From JB111 sp049856175 (GTDB taxonomy: Bacteria; Actinomycetota; Actinomycetes; Actinomycetales; Actinomycetaceae), in NCBI RefSeq assembly GCF_049856175.1, contig NZ_JBNDNA010000006.1, positions 62,001 to 126,000 on the forward strand: a stretch of 64,000 nucleotides of DNA. The letters are read 5' to 3'. The translations under genes were made by a program, and so were the position numbers. Numbering within the stretch: the first letter of the stretch is position 1; each line of letters opens with the position of its first letter. This document shows, in pieces, positions 24,730 through 33,460 of this stretch. The notes under the pieces are model-generated. The model was given only the letters and a program-made list of their open reading frames with translations, had not been told where the DNA came from and ran no database searches.

Positions 24730-25545
24730 TCACGGGCCGAGCGTGACGATCCCCGCGAACCGCCCGGTACGCGGCTCGCCGGCGTGCGTGGCCCGCCGGT
24801 AGGAGTACAGGCGGCGGTCCTCGTAGGTGCAGGCGCTGTCCCGGGACACGCGGCCGACCCCGGAGGCGAGCAGCGCCGCCTCGACGGCGCCGGCCACGTC
24901 GAGGCCGGGCGTGCCGTCGTGCGTGATCGCCTCGGCGGCGGGATGCGCGGCGAGGACCTCTGCCTGGAGGCGGGCGGGAACCTCGTAGCAGCTTCCGCAG
25001 ATCGAGGGCCCCAGGTGCGCGGAGAGCTCCGACGGGTCGACGCCGGCGTGCGCGAGCGCCCGGACGGCGGTCCCGACCGCGTCCGCGACGAGCCCCGCGC
25101 GCCCCACGTGGACCGCGGCGGCCGCCCGGCCGGCGGCGTCGGCGAGCAGAAGGGGCACGCAGTCCGCCACCATGACACCGACCGCGACGACGTCCCCCGC
25201 ACGCGGCAGCGCGAGCAGCACGTCGGCCTCGCCGACGCTCTCGACGGGTTCCGGCCGCCCGGTCACGGCCGCGACGGTCGTGCCGTGCACCTGGGTCATC
25301 CAGGCGACCGGAGCACCGACGAGGCTCGCGACCCGGTCGCGGTTCGTACGGACACGGCTCGGGTCGTCACCGACGTGCGGCCCGAGGTTGAGACCGTCCG
25401 CCGCGCCTCCGGTCGCCGACCCGGACCAGGTCGCCGCCGCAGGGACGGCCGCGGCCCACGGCGGGCGTGAGACGCCGCCGTGGGCCGTGGTGAACACTCC
25501 GTGCGCCGCCGGGCCGAGGTCGGCGACGCGGACAGGGACAGACAT
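24730..25545 (-). CDS. pgeF: YfiH/PgeF family (multicopper-oxidase-like, purine nucleoside/peptidoglycan-editing) protein
   Basis: The 271-aa protein has the zinc-site residues of the family: His in WMTQVHGTTVA, Cys in GVMVADCVPLLLADA and His in AAAVHVGRAGLVADAVG, plus GPSICGSCYEVP. Members were called laccase-like, then shown in different bacteria to act on purine nucleosides or to prevent misincorporation in peptidoglycan precursors, so I do not assign one reaction. It follows ftsZ by 10 bp. In many actinobacteria yggS lies between this gene and sepF; it is absent here. Confidence 0.88.
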   Translation of the reverse strand: MSVPVRVADLGPAAHGVFTTAHGGVSRPPWAAAVPAAATWSGSATGGAADGLNLGPHVGDDPSRVRTNRDRVASLVGAPVAWMTQVHGTTVAAVTGRPEPVESVGEADVLLALPRAGDVVAVGVMVADCVPLLLADAAGRAAAAVHVGRAGLVADAVGTAVRALAHAGVDPSELSAHLGPSICGSCYEVPARLQAEVLAAHPAAEAITHDGTPGLDVAGAVEAALLASGVGRVSRDSACTYEDRRLYSYRRATHAGEPRTGRFAGIVTLGP

Positions 25546-25555
25546 GCGCCGCCGG

Positions 25556-26977
25556 TTACTTCAGGAAGTCGGGGATGTCGAGGTCGTCGTCCCGGCCGTC
25601 GCTCTCGGGGAACACGCGCGGGACGCGCCCGGTCTGGGACGCCGGACGCTGCTGCCCGTTCGGTGCGTACCCACCCGGACCGGGCTGCCGGCCGTCCTGC
25701 CCGTGGCCGCCCTGACCGTTGCCGCCCTGACCGTACGCGCCCTCGGCGTGCTGCTCGCCCGGGAAGCGGTCGTCGACGGGACGCTCGTCGCCGTAGGCCG
25801 GTCCGCCCTGCGCGTGCGCGGGCACCTGCTGCGGCTGCGCGGCACCCTGGCCCTGGGCCTCGACCGGGACGGGCCGCTGGTCCGTCCGCGGGGTCTGCTC
25901 GAACGTCGGGCGGGCGGCCTGGCCGGCACCCTCCCGCGCGCCGCGCGCACCGGCGTCGGCGGGCTCGGCCGCGGCGCGCACCGGGGCGAGCGGCCGACGG
26001 CCGACGGTGGACTGTGCCCCCGCGGGGCCCTCGCCCTCGTCGAAGCCCGCGGCGATGACCGTGACGCGCACCTCGTCCCCGAGGGCGTCGTCGATGACCG
26101 TGCCGAAGATGACGTTCGCCTCCGGGTGCGCGGCCTCCTGCACGAGCCGCGCCGCCTCGTGGATCTCGAACAGCCCGAGGTCGGAGCCGCCCTGGATCGA
26201 GAACAGCACGCCGTGCGCCCCGTCGATGGACGCCTCGAGCAGCGGCGAGGAGATGGCCCCCTCGGCGGCGTCGACGGCGCGGTCGTCGCCGCGCGCGGAG
26301 CCGATCCCCATGAGCGCGGAGCCTGCGCCCTGCATCACCGACTTCACGTCGGCGAAGTCGAGGTTGATCAGGCCCGGCGTCGTGATGAGGTCGGTGATGC
26401 CCTGGACACCGGACAGGAGCACCTCGTCGGCGGCCTGGAAGGCGTCGAGGATCGAGACGTTCTTGTCCGAGATCGACAGCAGCCGGTCGTTCGGGATGAC
26501 GATGAGGGTGTCGACCTCGTTGCGCAGCGCGTCGATGCCGGACTCCGCCTGTGAGCCGCGGCGGCGCCCCTCGAAGCCGAAGGGACGTGTGACCACACCG
26601 ATGGTCAGGGCGCCGAGCGAGCGGGCGATGCGCGCGACGACCGGCGCACCACCGGTGCCCGTGCCACCGCCCTCGCCCGCGGTGACGAAGACCATGTCGG
26701 CCCCGCGCAGGACCTCCTCGATCTCCTCCTCGTGGTCCTCCGCCGCCTTCTTGCCGACCTCGGGGTCGGCGCCGGCGCCGAGCCCGCGCGTGAGGTCCCG
26801 TCCGACGTCGAGCTTGACGTCGGCGTCGGACATGAGCAGGGCCTGCGCGTCGGTGTTGATGGCGATGAACTCCACGCCCTTGAGCCCGGAGTCGATCATC
26901 CGGTTGACGGCGTTGACGCCACCGCCGCCGATGCCGACGACCTTGATGACCGCCAGGTAGTTCTGCGGTGCTGCCAC
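25556..26977 (-). CDS. ftsZ: cell division protein FtsZ
   Basis: Tubulin-like GTPase that forms the Z-ring. GTG 26977 begins AAPQNYLAVIKVVGIGGGG, and the tubulin signature GEGGGTGTGGAPVV lies at about 101-114, followed by the T7 loop NLDFADVKSVM. The globular part ends near residue 320. A Gln/Gly/Pro-rich linker of about 140 residues (repeated GQGG-type units) follows, and the conserved tail DDDLDIPDFLK ends the protein and binds SepF and other partners. At 473 aa it is long because of the linker. GAGGGGAA precedes the start. Confidence 0.98.
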   Translation of the reverse strand: MAAPQNYLAVIKVVGIGGGGVNAVNRMIDSGLKGVEFIAINTDAQALLMSDADVKLDVGRDLTRGLGAGADPEVGKKAAEDHEEEIEEVLRGADMVFVTAGEGGGTGTGGAPVVARIARSLGALTIGVVTRPFGFEGRRRGSQAESGIDALRNEVDTLIVIPNDRLLSISDKNVSILDAFQAADEVLLSGVQGITDLITTPGLINLDFADVKSVMQGAGSALMGIGSARGDDRAVDAAEGAISSPLLEASIDGAHGVLFSIQGGSDLGLFEIHEAARLVQEAAHPEANVIFGTVIDDALGDEVRVTVIAAGFDEGEGPAGAQSTVGRRPLAPVRAAAEPADAGARGAREGAGQAARPTFEQTPRTDQRPVPVEAQGQGAAQPQQVPAHAQGGPAYGDERPVDDRFPGEQHAEGAYGQGGNGQGGHGQDGRQPGPGGYAPNGQQRPASQTGRVPRVFPESDGRDDDLDIPDFLK

Positions 26978-27001
26978 GTGAGTTCCCCTCGTCGTCGCTC
27001 G

Positions 27002-27024
27002 ACCTTCAACCTCGACTTGAAGGT
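27002..27024 (-). promoter_or_regulatory. inverted repeat in ftsZ leader
   Basis: ACCTTCAA and TTGAAGGT arms with a 7-nt spacer lie about 25-47 bp upstream of the ftsZ start, in the 180-bp ftsQ-ftsZ gap. A TACCTT hexamer further upstream on the same strand could be an ftsZ -10. The A/T-richer symmetry stands out from its surroundings and could be an RNA hairpin or an operator. Confidence 0.45.
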
Positions 27025-27157
27025 GAGACTTCTGTCCTTGTCTGGCGCAGGGAAGGTAGTCGCGACGACCCGGTTCGTGGGGAGCGACGCGCCACGAGAA
27101 CCACACCGGTGTCGTTCGGTCGACGAGGGCGGTCCTGGGGTCCGGGTCCGCCCCGCG

Positions 27158-28180
27158 TCAGCCCGTGGTCGGTCGAGCGGGGACGGACACGTCGTAGCGC
27201 TGCGCCGGCGACTGCTCGAGCAGGACGAGCAGCACCTCGGACTTCAGCGCCGAGTCCTCCGCGCTCCCCCAGAGCACCTCGGCCTCGTCCGCGAGCGTGA
27301 GGGTGATCGTGCCGGGGGCCGACGCCGACGCGGACGCGACCTGGGAGCGCAGCTCGGTGGGCATCTCCCCGAGCGCCGAGAGCAACGCGGTCAGGGCCCG
27401 GCGTCCCTCGTCGGGGTCGTCCGGGACGTCGACCTGCGGCAGCGCGTCGTCGGGCTCGTCGGTCCGCGCCACCTCGGCGCCCGTGGCGTCGAGCAGGGCC
27501 CAGCCGTCGTCGACCTGCGTGCGGGCCACCGGCACCCGGGGCGTCACCTCGATCTCCAGGCCGGTGGGCCAGGCACGCTCGACCTCGACGTCCGCGACGC
27601 CTGGTAGCTCGCCGACCGCCTCGTCGACCGCGCCGGTGTCGACCCGGGCGAGCGGGGTGCCGACCTGTGGGTCGGCGACGGCCGCCACCTCCGCCAGGTC
27701 GACGTGGGGCGAGTCCTCGGTCGTCGACACCGACACGTCCTCGAGGGCGGTGAGCGGGGAGAGCAGGACCGCCCAGGCGACGGCGAGGAGAAGAGCGAGC
27801 GCGGCCGCGCCGATGACGATCCGCCGCACGGTGAGCCGCCGGGCGGCGTGCTCCTTCTCCGCGCGACGTTGGGCGAGCGAGGCGGTGGGCCGCGCCGGGC
27901 CCCGCCGACCACCGCGCGCGTGCACGGGCGGCGCACCGCCCGACGACGCGGCCGACTTCGCCTTCCCGTCCTTCGCCGGCTCGACCGACTTCGCCTTCCC
28001 GGCCTTCGCCGGCTCGACCGACTTCGCCTTCCCGTCCTTCGCGGGCCCGTCCGACGTCCCCTTGTCCGCCGCCGACGTCCGCGCGTCGGTACCACGGTCC
28101 CGCGAGCGCTCCTGCGGGCGCGACCCTGCGCGCCGGGGCGGAGTCGGTTCACCCCGCCGCGGCGGCCGCGGCGCCCTCAC
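27158..28180 (-). CDS. ftsQ: cell division protein FtsQ
   Basis: Bitopic divisome protein, 340 aa. The N-terminal cytosolic part (1-120) is basic and contains three 11-residue repeats of PAKDGKAKSVE type at 46-78. One membrane helix (121-140, IVIGAAALALLLAVAWAVLL) is followed by the extracytoplasmic POTRA region starting SPLTALEDVSV and the beta domain. GTG 28180 overlaps the murC stop (GTGA). The expected order murC-ftsQ-ftsZ is kept. Confidence 0.92.
   Translation of the reverse strand: MRAPRPPRRGEPTPPRRAGSRPQERSRDRGTDARTSAADKGTSDGPAKDGKAKSVEPAKAGKAKSVEPAKDGKAKSAASSGGAPPVHARGGRRGPARPTASLAQRRAEKEHAARRLTVRRIVIGAAALALLLAVAWAVLLSPLTALEDVSVSTTEDSPHVDLAEVAAVADPQVGTPLARVDTGAVDEAVGELPGVADVEVERAWPTGLEIEVTPRVPVARTQVDDGWALLDATGAEVARTDEPDDALPQVDVPDDPDEGRRALTALLSALGEMPTELRSQVASASASAPGTITLTLADEAEVLWGSAEDSALKSEVLLVLLEQSPAQRYDVSVPARPTTG
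27947..28045 (-). repeat. 33-bp tandem repeat, 3 copies, inside ftsQ
   Basis: Three in-frame 33-bp units encode Pro-Ala-Lys-x-Gly-Lys-Ala-Lys-Ser-x-x in the cytosolic tail of FtsQ. Copy number could vary without breaking the frame. Confidence 0.8.
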
Positions 28181-29556
28181 GTCCCCTCGTCCAGGTGCGC
28201 GAGGACGACGGGCGCGAGCTCGGTGACGTCGCCCGCACCCATCGTGAGCACGAGGTCCCCGGGCCGCGCGGCGGCCGCGATGGCGCGGGCGGCCTCGAGA
28301 CGGTCGGCGACGTACCGCGCGCCGGCTGCCCGGTCGGCGACGAGCGAGCCGTCGACGCCGGGCTCCGGGTCCTCGCGCGAGGCGAACACGTCGGTGACGA
28401 CCGCCCGGTCGGCAGCCTCGAGCGCGGCCGCGAACTGTGCGGCGAACGCCCGGGTCCGGGAGTACAGGTGGGGCTGGAAGAGGACGAGGACCCGTCCGCC
28501 GTCGGCCGCGTCCCGCGCGGCGGCCAGGGTCGCCGCCACCTCCGTGGGGTGGTGCGCGTAGTCGTCCACCACGCGCACGCCGCCGGCCTCGCCGCGGGGC
28601 TCGAATCGTCGGCCCGTCCCCCGGAACCGACCGAGACCGTCCGCCAGGGCCGCGAGGCCGACGCCCAGCTCCAGTCCGACCGCGACGCACGAGGCCGCGT
28701 TGCGCAGGTTGTGCTCCCCGCCGACGGCGAGCGCGAGCTGGGCTCGCTCGCCGTCGACCTCGACCTCACCGAGCGCGCCGGTGGTCCGCGCCTCGCCGAC
28801 GTTCAGCGCGACGTGCCGCTCCGCGCCGTCGACGCCTGCGGTGGTCCCGTACGTGGCCACCCGGGTCCCGCTCGCCGCGGCGGTCGCGGCGAGGCGCCGG
28901 GCCCCGGGGTCGTCCGCGCAGGCGACGAGCAGGCCGCCCGGGCGCAGGCGGGCCGCGAAGTCCTCGAAGGCGGCGTGGAACGCCTCGGCGCTGCCCCAGT
29001 GGTCGATGTGGTCGACCTCGATGTTCGTCACGACCGAGACGCGCGGGGCGTAGTTGAGGAAGGAGCCGTCGGACTCGTCGGCCTCGGCGACGAAGGCCCG
29101 CCCCGCCCCCAGGTGGGCACCGGTGCCGAGCCCGACGACGGACCCCCCGATCGCGTAGGACGGGTCCAGGCCGGCGACGCGCAGGGCGACGGCCAGCATC
29201 GCGGACGTCGTGGTCTTGCCGTGGGCGCCGGCGACGGCGACGAGGTCGAGGTCCTCGGCGACGAGCTGGAGGGCCTCGCTGCGGTGCAGGACGGGCAGCC
29301 CGTGGGCGCGCGCGTGGGCGAGCTCCGGGTTGGTCTCGCGCACGGCCGTCGACACGACCACGGTCGCCCCGTCCGGCACGTGCTCGGCCGCGTGGCCGAC
29401 GCTCACCTGTGCCCCCGCGTCGGCGAGGGCGGCGAGGACCGCGGAGTCCTTCGCGTCGGACCCGCTCACGCGTGCGCCGCGGGCGAGCAGGAGGTGGGCG
29501 ACGACGGACATGCCGGCGCCGCCGATCCCCACCAGGTGGTAGGCGGTCTCAGCCAC
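28177..29556 (-). CDS. murC: UDP-N-acetylmuramate--L-alanine ligase
   Basis: First peptide ligase of peptidoglycan synthesis, 459 aa. It has the N-terminal UDP-binding YHLVGIGGAGMSVVAHLLLA, the ATP-binding VAGAHGKTTTSAMLAVAL, VAEADESDGSFLNYAPRVS, TNIEVDHIDHWG and RFEPRGEAGGVRVVDDYAHH. GTG 29556 overlaps the murG stop by 8 bp. The protein is of normal length. Confidence 0.97.
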   Translation of the reverse strand: MAETAYHLVGIGGAGMSVVAHLLLARGARVSGSDAKDSAVLAALADAGAQVSVGHAAEHVPDGATVVVSTAVRETNPELAHARAHGLPVLHRSEALQLVAEDLDLVAVAGAHGKTTTSAMLAVALRVAGLDPSYAIGGSVVGLGTGAHLGAGRAFVAEADESDGSFLNYAPRVSVVTNIEVDHIDHWGSAEAFHAAFEDFAARLRPGGLLVACADDPGARRLAATAAASGTRVATYGTTAGVDGAERHVALNVGEARTTGALGEVEVDGERAQLALAVGGEHNLRNAASCVAVGLELGVGLAALADGLGRFRGTGRRFEPRGEAGGVRVVDDYAHHPTEVAATLAAARDAADGGRVLVLFQPHLYSRTRAFAAQFAAALEAADRAVVTDVFASREDPEPGVDGSLVADRAAGARYVADRLEAARAIAAAARPGDLVLTMGAGDVTELAPVVLAHLDEGT

Positions 29557-30673
29557 GAGCCACCGCCACGACGAGCTCGGCGAGCGGACCGGCGCCGTCG
29601 CCGGGGCCCGAGGCGACGGCCGCCTCGCCCATCGCGCGCAGGCGGTCGGCGTCACCGAGCAGCGGGACGAGGTGCTCGCGCACGTAGGCGGGCGTGAGCG
29701 CGGCGTCCTCGACGAGGACGCCGCCGCCGGCACCGACGACGTCCGCGGCGTTGAGCCGCTGCTCCCCGTTGCCGTGCGGCAACGGGACGTAGACGGCGGG
29801 CAGGCCCAGAGCGGAGAGCTCGGCGACGGTCCCGGCGCCGGAACGGCACACGACGAGGTCCGCGCAGGCGAGCGCGTGCTCCATCTCGGGCAGGTAGTCC
29901 AGGACGTGGTAGTCCGCGGCGTCGCCGACGCGCGCCCGGACCGGGCCGTCCTTGTCGCGCCCCGTGAGGTGGAGGACCTGGGCGACGCCGGCGAGGTCGC
30001 CGGCGCTCGCGGCCAGGGTGTCGTTGAGGCGCTGGGCCCCGAGCGAGCCGCCGGTGACCAGGAGGATCGGCCGGTCCGGGTCGAGGCCGAGGGCACGCGC
30101 GCCCGCCACCCGGGCGGCCGCGCCGCGGTCGTCGCCGGTGCGCTGCGCGACGAGGTCGGCGACGGCGCCGCGCAGGGGCAGCCCGGTGACCTCGGTGCGG
30201 CCCCGGCGGGCGGCGAGCGGCGTCGTGGCGAACGTGAGCGCGACGGCGGCGGCGGTGCGCGCGCCGACCTTGTTGGCCAGGCCCGGCCGGGCGTTCTGCT
30301 CGTGGACGACGACCGGGACGCCGGCGCGGCGCGCGGCGAGGTAGGCGGGCGTGGCGACGTAGCCGCCGAACCCGACGACGACGTCGGCGCCGGTGGCCTC
30401 GATGGCCTCGCGCGCGGCGCGGACGGCGGCCCGCAGGTTGGTCGGCAGGCGCAGGAGGTCCGCCGAGGGCCGCCGGGGCAGCGGGACGCGCGGGACCGGG
30501 TGCAGGTCGAGGCCGCTCGCCGGGACGAGGCGGGACTCCAGCCCGTCGCTCGTGCCCAGGGCGGCGCAGGTCGCCCCGTGCTCGCCCGCGAGCGCCGACG
30601 CCGTGGCCAGCATGGGGTTGACGTGGCCGGCGGTGCCGCCGCCGGCCAGCAGGACGCGCAGCGGATCAGCCAC
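29549..30673 (-). CDS. murG: undecaprenyldiphospho-muramoylpentapeptide beta-N-acetylglucosaminyltransferase
   Basis: Membrane-associated GT-B glycosyltransferase (374 aa) that converts lipid I to lipid II. The N-terminal VLLAGGGTAGHVNPMLATAS loop, DVVVGFGGYVATPAYLAA, VVHEQNARPGLANKVG, the second-domain LLVTGGSLGAQRLND and the sugar-binding CRSGAGTVAELSALGLPAV are all present. GTG 30673 overlaps the ftsW stop by 8 bp. Confidence 0.97.
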   Translation of the reverse strand: MADPLRVLLAGGGTAGHVNPMLATASALAGEHGATCAALGTSDGLESRLVPASGLDLHPVPRVPLPRRPSADLLRLPTNLRAAVRAAREAIEATGADVVVGFGGYVATPAYLAARRAGVPVVVHEQNARPGLANKVGARTAAAVALTFATTPLAARRGRTEVTGLPLRGAVADLVAQRTGDDRGAAARVAGARALGLDPDRPILLVTGGSLGAQRLNDTLAASAGDLAGVAQVLHLTGRDKDGPVRARVGDAADYHVLDYLPEMEHALACADLVVCRSGAGTVAELSALGLPAVYVPLPHGNGEQRLNAADVVGAGGGVLVEDAALTPAYVREHLVPLLGDADRLRAMGEAAVASGPGDGAGPLAELVVAVARG

Positions 30674-31910
30674 GGCCGCTCCTTCGCCGGGGCGCCGTCA
30701 CCGAGCCCGTGCGTCGGGCGCTGCGCGAGCGCACGCGCAGCGCCTCGCGCGCGCCGGGCTCGGTGCGCGCGAAGCTGAGCAGCACGCCGACGCCGAGCAG
30801 GGTGGCGATGAGCGCAGAGCCACCGGCGGACACGAGCGGGAGCGGGACGCCGAGGACGGGCAGCAGACCGATGACGACGAGCATGTTGACGATCGCCTGC
30901 CCAAAGATCCAGGCGCCCAGGCCGGCGGCCGCGATCTGCACGAACGGGTCGTGGTGCCGGCGCACCACGCGGTAGATGCCGGCGGCGAGGACCGCGAACA
31001 GGGCGAGGACGACGAGGGTGCCGATGAGGCCGAGCTCCTCGCCGATGATGGCGAAGATGAAGTCGTTGTGCGCCTCGGGCAGGTACTCCCACTTCTCGCG
31101 GGACGCGCCGAGCCCGACGCCGGAGATGCCGCCCGAGCCCAGCGCCCACAGGCCGTGCAGGGGCTGGAGCCCGGCGCCGAGCGGGTCGGACTCGGTGAGG
31201 CCGAAGAACTGGGCGACCCGCTGGCGGCGCGAGTCCGAGGACATGATGAGGAAGGCGGCCAGGCCGGCACCGACGACGCCGACGACGGCGAACCAGCGCA
31301 GCCTGAGGCCGGCGACGAAGTAGGCGCCGGCGACGAGGACGACCATGATGGCAGCGGTGCCCATGTCGTGCCCCGCGAGGACGAGGGCGATCGCGGCGAC
31401 CGACCCGAGGACACCGGGGATCGCGGCGTGCAGGAGGTTGTCCATCACCCGCACCTTGCGCGCGAGGACGGCCCCGAGCCAGATGGCCAGCGCGAGCTTG
31501 AGGAACTCGGCGGGCTGGATCACCTGCCCCGTGCCGGGCACGACGATCCAGTTGAGGTTGCCGCCCTGGCCGCGCGCGAAACCGGTGAAGATGAGGCTCT
31601 GGAGGGCGAGCCCGCCGGCGAGCAGCACCCAGGCCGCGCGCCGGTAGAACCCCGGCGGCAGGATCGCGGCGACGACCGCACCGACCACGCCGACGACGAC
31701 GAAGAGCAGCTGACCGACCCACTCCTGGTAGGGCGAGCCGGTGTCGGAGATCGCGGTGACTGTGGAGGCGGACAGGCGCATGACGGCACCGAAGGCGACG
31801 AGCAGCGCCGAGGAGGCGGCGATGAGGTAGAAGCTCAGCGCCGGGTTCTCCTCGCGGCGGGGCTGGGCACGCTCCTGGGTGACGACCCGGCGCGCGGCGG
31901 TGGCGGTCAT
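30666..31910 (-). CDS. ftsW: septal peptidoglycan polymerase FtsW (SEDS family)
   Basis: SEDS glycosyltransferase of 414 aa with about ten membrane helices; it polymerises lipid II at the septum with FtsI. Signature segments are VPGTGQVIQPAEFLKLALAI, AGHDMGTAAIMVVLVAGA, LPEAHNDFIFAIIGEELGLI and LPLVSAGGSALIATLLGVGV. A basic C-terminal tail of about 30 residues follows. The ATG overlaps the murD stop by 4 bp. Confidence 0.96.
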   Translation of the reverse strand: MTATAARRVVTQERAQPRREENPALSFYLIAASSALLVAFGAVMRLSASTVTAISDTGSPYQEWVGQLLFVVVGVVGAVVAAILPPGFYRRAAWVLLAGGLALQSLIFTGFARGQGGNLNWIVVPGTGQVIQPAEFLKLALAIWLGAVLARKVRVMDNLLHAAIPGVLGSVAAIALVLAGHDMGTAAIMVVLVAGAYFVAGLRLRWFAVVGVVGAGLAAFLIMSSDSRRQRVAQFFGLTESDPLGAGLQPLHGLWALGSGGISGVGLGASREKWEYLPEAHNDFIFAIIGEELGLIGTLVVLALFAVLAAGIYRVVRRHHDPFVQIAAAGLGAWIFGQAIVNMLVVIGLLPVLGVPLPLVSAGGSALIATLLGVGVLLSFARTEPGAREALRVRSRSARRTGSVTAPRRRSGRG

Positions 31911-33460
31911 CGCTCCTCCTGCGTCGCGAGGGCGCGGACGGCGTCGGCGAACGCGCGCCCGCGCTGGTCGTAGGACCGGAACTGGTCCATGGAGGCGCTG
32001 GCGGGTGCGAGCAGCACGGTCTGCCCGGGCAGGGCGCGGGCGGCGGCGAGCCCGACGGCGCGTTCCATCACCGCCTCATCGTCGTCCCGGGTGACCTCGA
32101 CGAGCGGGACCTCGGGTGCGTGTCGCGCCAGGGCGTCGAGCATCGGCTCGCGGTCCTTGCCGATGAGCACGACGTGGGCGAGCCGGTGGGCGTGGGCGGC
32201 GACGAGGTCGTCGAACCGGGCGCCCTTGGCCAGCCCGCCGGCGATCCACACGACCGAGCGCTCGGCGTGGGCGGACAGGGCGGCGTCGGCGGCGTGGGCG
32301 TTGGTGGCCTTGGAGTCGTCGACGTAGGTGACGCCGCCGAGGGTGGCCACGTGGGTCGCGCGGTGGTCCTCGGCGCGGTAGGCGCGCAGCCCGTCCCGCA
32401 CGTGGTGGGGCTCGACGCCCGCGGCGCGGGCGAGCGTGGCGGCGGCGAGGGCGTCGAGGACGAGGTGGTCGGGGACGTCGCCCGGGCCGGCGGCGTCCCC
32501 GAGCAGGTGCGCGAGGTCGGCGACCTCGCCGATCTCGGTGGCCGTCGTCCAGCGCCCCGGGCCGACGCGCTCGGCGAGGACGCCGTCGACGACGCCCACC
32601 TGGGAGACGGCGGGCGGGCCGAGGGTGAGGCCGACGGCGCGGGCGCCCTCGGCCACGTCGGCCTCCTCCACCATGGCCCGGGTGTCGGGGTCGGCCTCGG
32701 AGTACACGCACAGGCCGGTGACGCCGCGGTAGACGCGCGCCTTGTCCGCCCGGTAGGCGGCGTAGGAGCCGTGCCAGTCGAGGTGGTCGGGCGCGAGGTT
32801 GAGGCACACGGCGGCGAGCGGGGCGAGCGAGTGCGTGGCGTGCAGCTGGAAGCTCGACAGCTCGGCGGGCAGCACGTCGGGCCCCGGCCCGTCGGCGGTG
32901 ACGATCTGGACGGGCGGGGTGCCGACGTTGCCCACGGCGGGGGCGTCGAGCCCGGCGGCGGCGAGGATCGCGGCCGTCATGGTGACGGTGGTGGTCTTGC
33001 CGTTGGTGCCGGTGACGGCGAGCCACGGCGCGTAGCCGCCGCCCGGGCGGGGGCGCTGGAGCCGCCAGGCGAGCTCGATCTCGCTCCACACGGGGATCGA
33101 GAGCTGCTGCGCACGCACGAGCAGGTCGGACGTGGCGGGGATCCCGGGCGAGACGACGAGGACGTCGGGGTCCAGGCCGAGCGTGACCTCGGCGAGCTCG
33201 CGCGGCGTCGGGCCGGACGCGAGCACCGCGTCGGGGACCTCGACGGATGCGCCCTGGAGCGCCTCGTCGCGGCCGTCGGTGGCCAGCAGCGCGCCGACGC
33301 GGCCCTGGAGCGCGCGCAGGGCGGCGCGGCCGGACGTGCCGAGCCCGACGACGGCGACGCGGGCGCCCGCCAGGTCCCGCGCCTCGCGCTCGGCCCACCG
33401 GGCGCGAGCCGCGTCGCGGGCGGCGCCGTGCCCGGGCTGCGCGTCCTCGCCGGGCGTCAT
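31907..33460 (-). CDS. murD: UDP-N-acetylmuramoyl-L-alanine--D-glutamate ligase
   Basis: Mur ligase of 517 aa. AGARVAVVGLGTSGRAALRA opens the UDP-binding domain, LAVTGTNGKTTTVTMTAAIL is the P-loop, CLNLAPDHLDWHGSYAAYR and YVDDSKATNAHAADAAL mark the central and C-terminal domains. It is somewhat long for MurD because of a charged N-terminal lead of about 35 residues. ATG 33460 overlaps the mraY stop, which fixes the start. Confidence 0.97.
   Translation of the reverse strand: MTPGEDAQPGHGAARDAARARWAEREARDLAGARVAVVGLGTSGRAALRALQGRVGALLATDGRDEALQGASVEVPDAVLASGPTPRELAEVTLGLDPDVLVVSPGIPATSDLLVRAQQLSIPVWSEIELAWRLQRPRPGGGYAPWLAVTGTNGKTTTVTMTAAILAAAGLDAPAVGNVGTPPVQIVTADGPGPDVLPAELSSFQLHATHSLAPLAAVCLNLAPDHLDWHGSYAAYRADKARVYRGVTGLCVYSEADPDTRAMVEEADVAEGARAVGLTLGPPAVSQVGVVDGVLAERVGPGRWTTATEIGEVADLAHLLGDAAGPGDVPDHLVLDALAAATLARAAGVEPHHVRDGLRAYRAEDHRATHVATLGGVTYVDDSKATNAHAADAALSAHAERSVVWIAGGLAKGARFDDLVAAHAHRLAHVVLIGKDREPMLDALARHAPEVPLVEVTRDDDEAVMERAVGLAAARALPGQTVLLAPASASMDQFRSYDQRGRAFADAVRALATQEER

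Noticed and set aside
28177..31722. A fused 1181-codon minus-strand frame
   Set aside because: Its first part is a shadow of ftsW and murG in the wrong frame; only the C-terminal murC portion is real.
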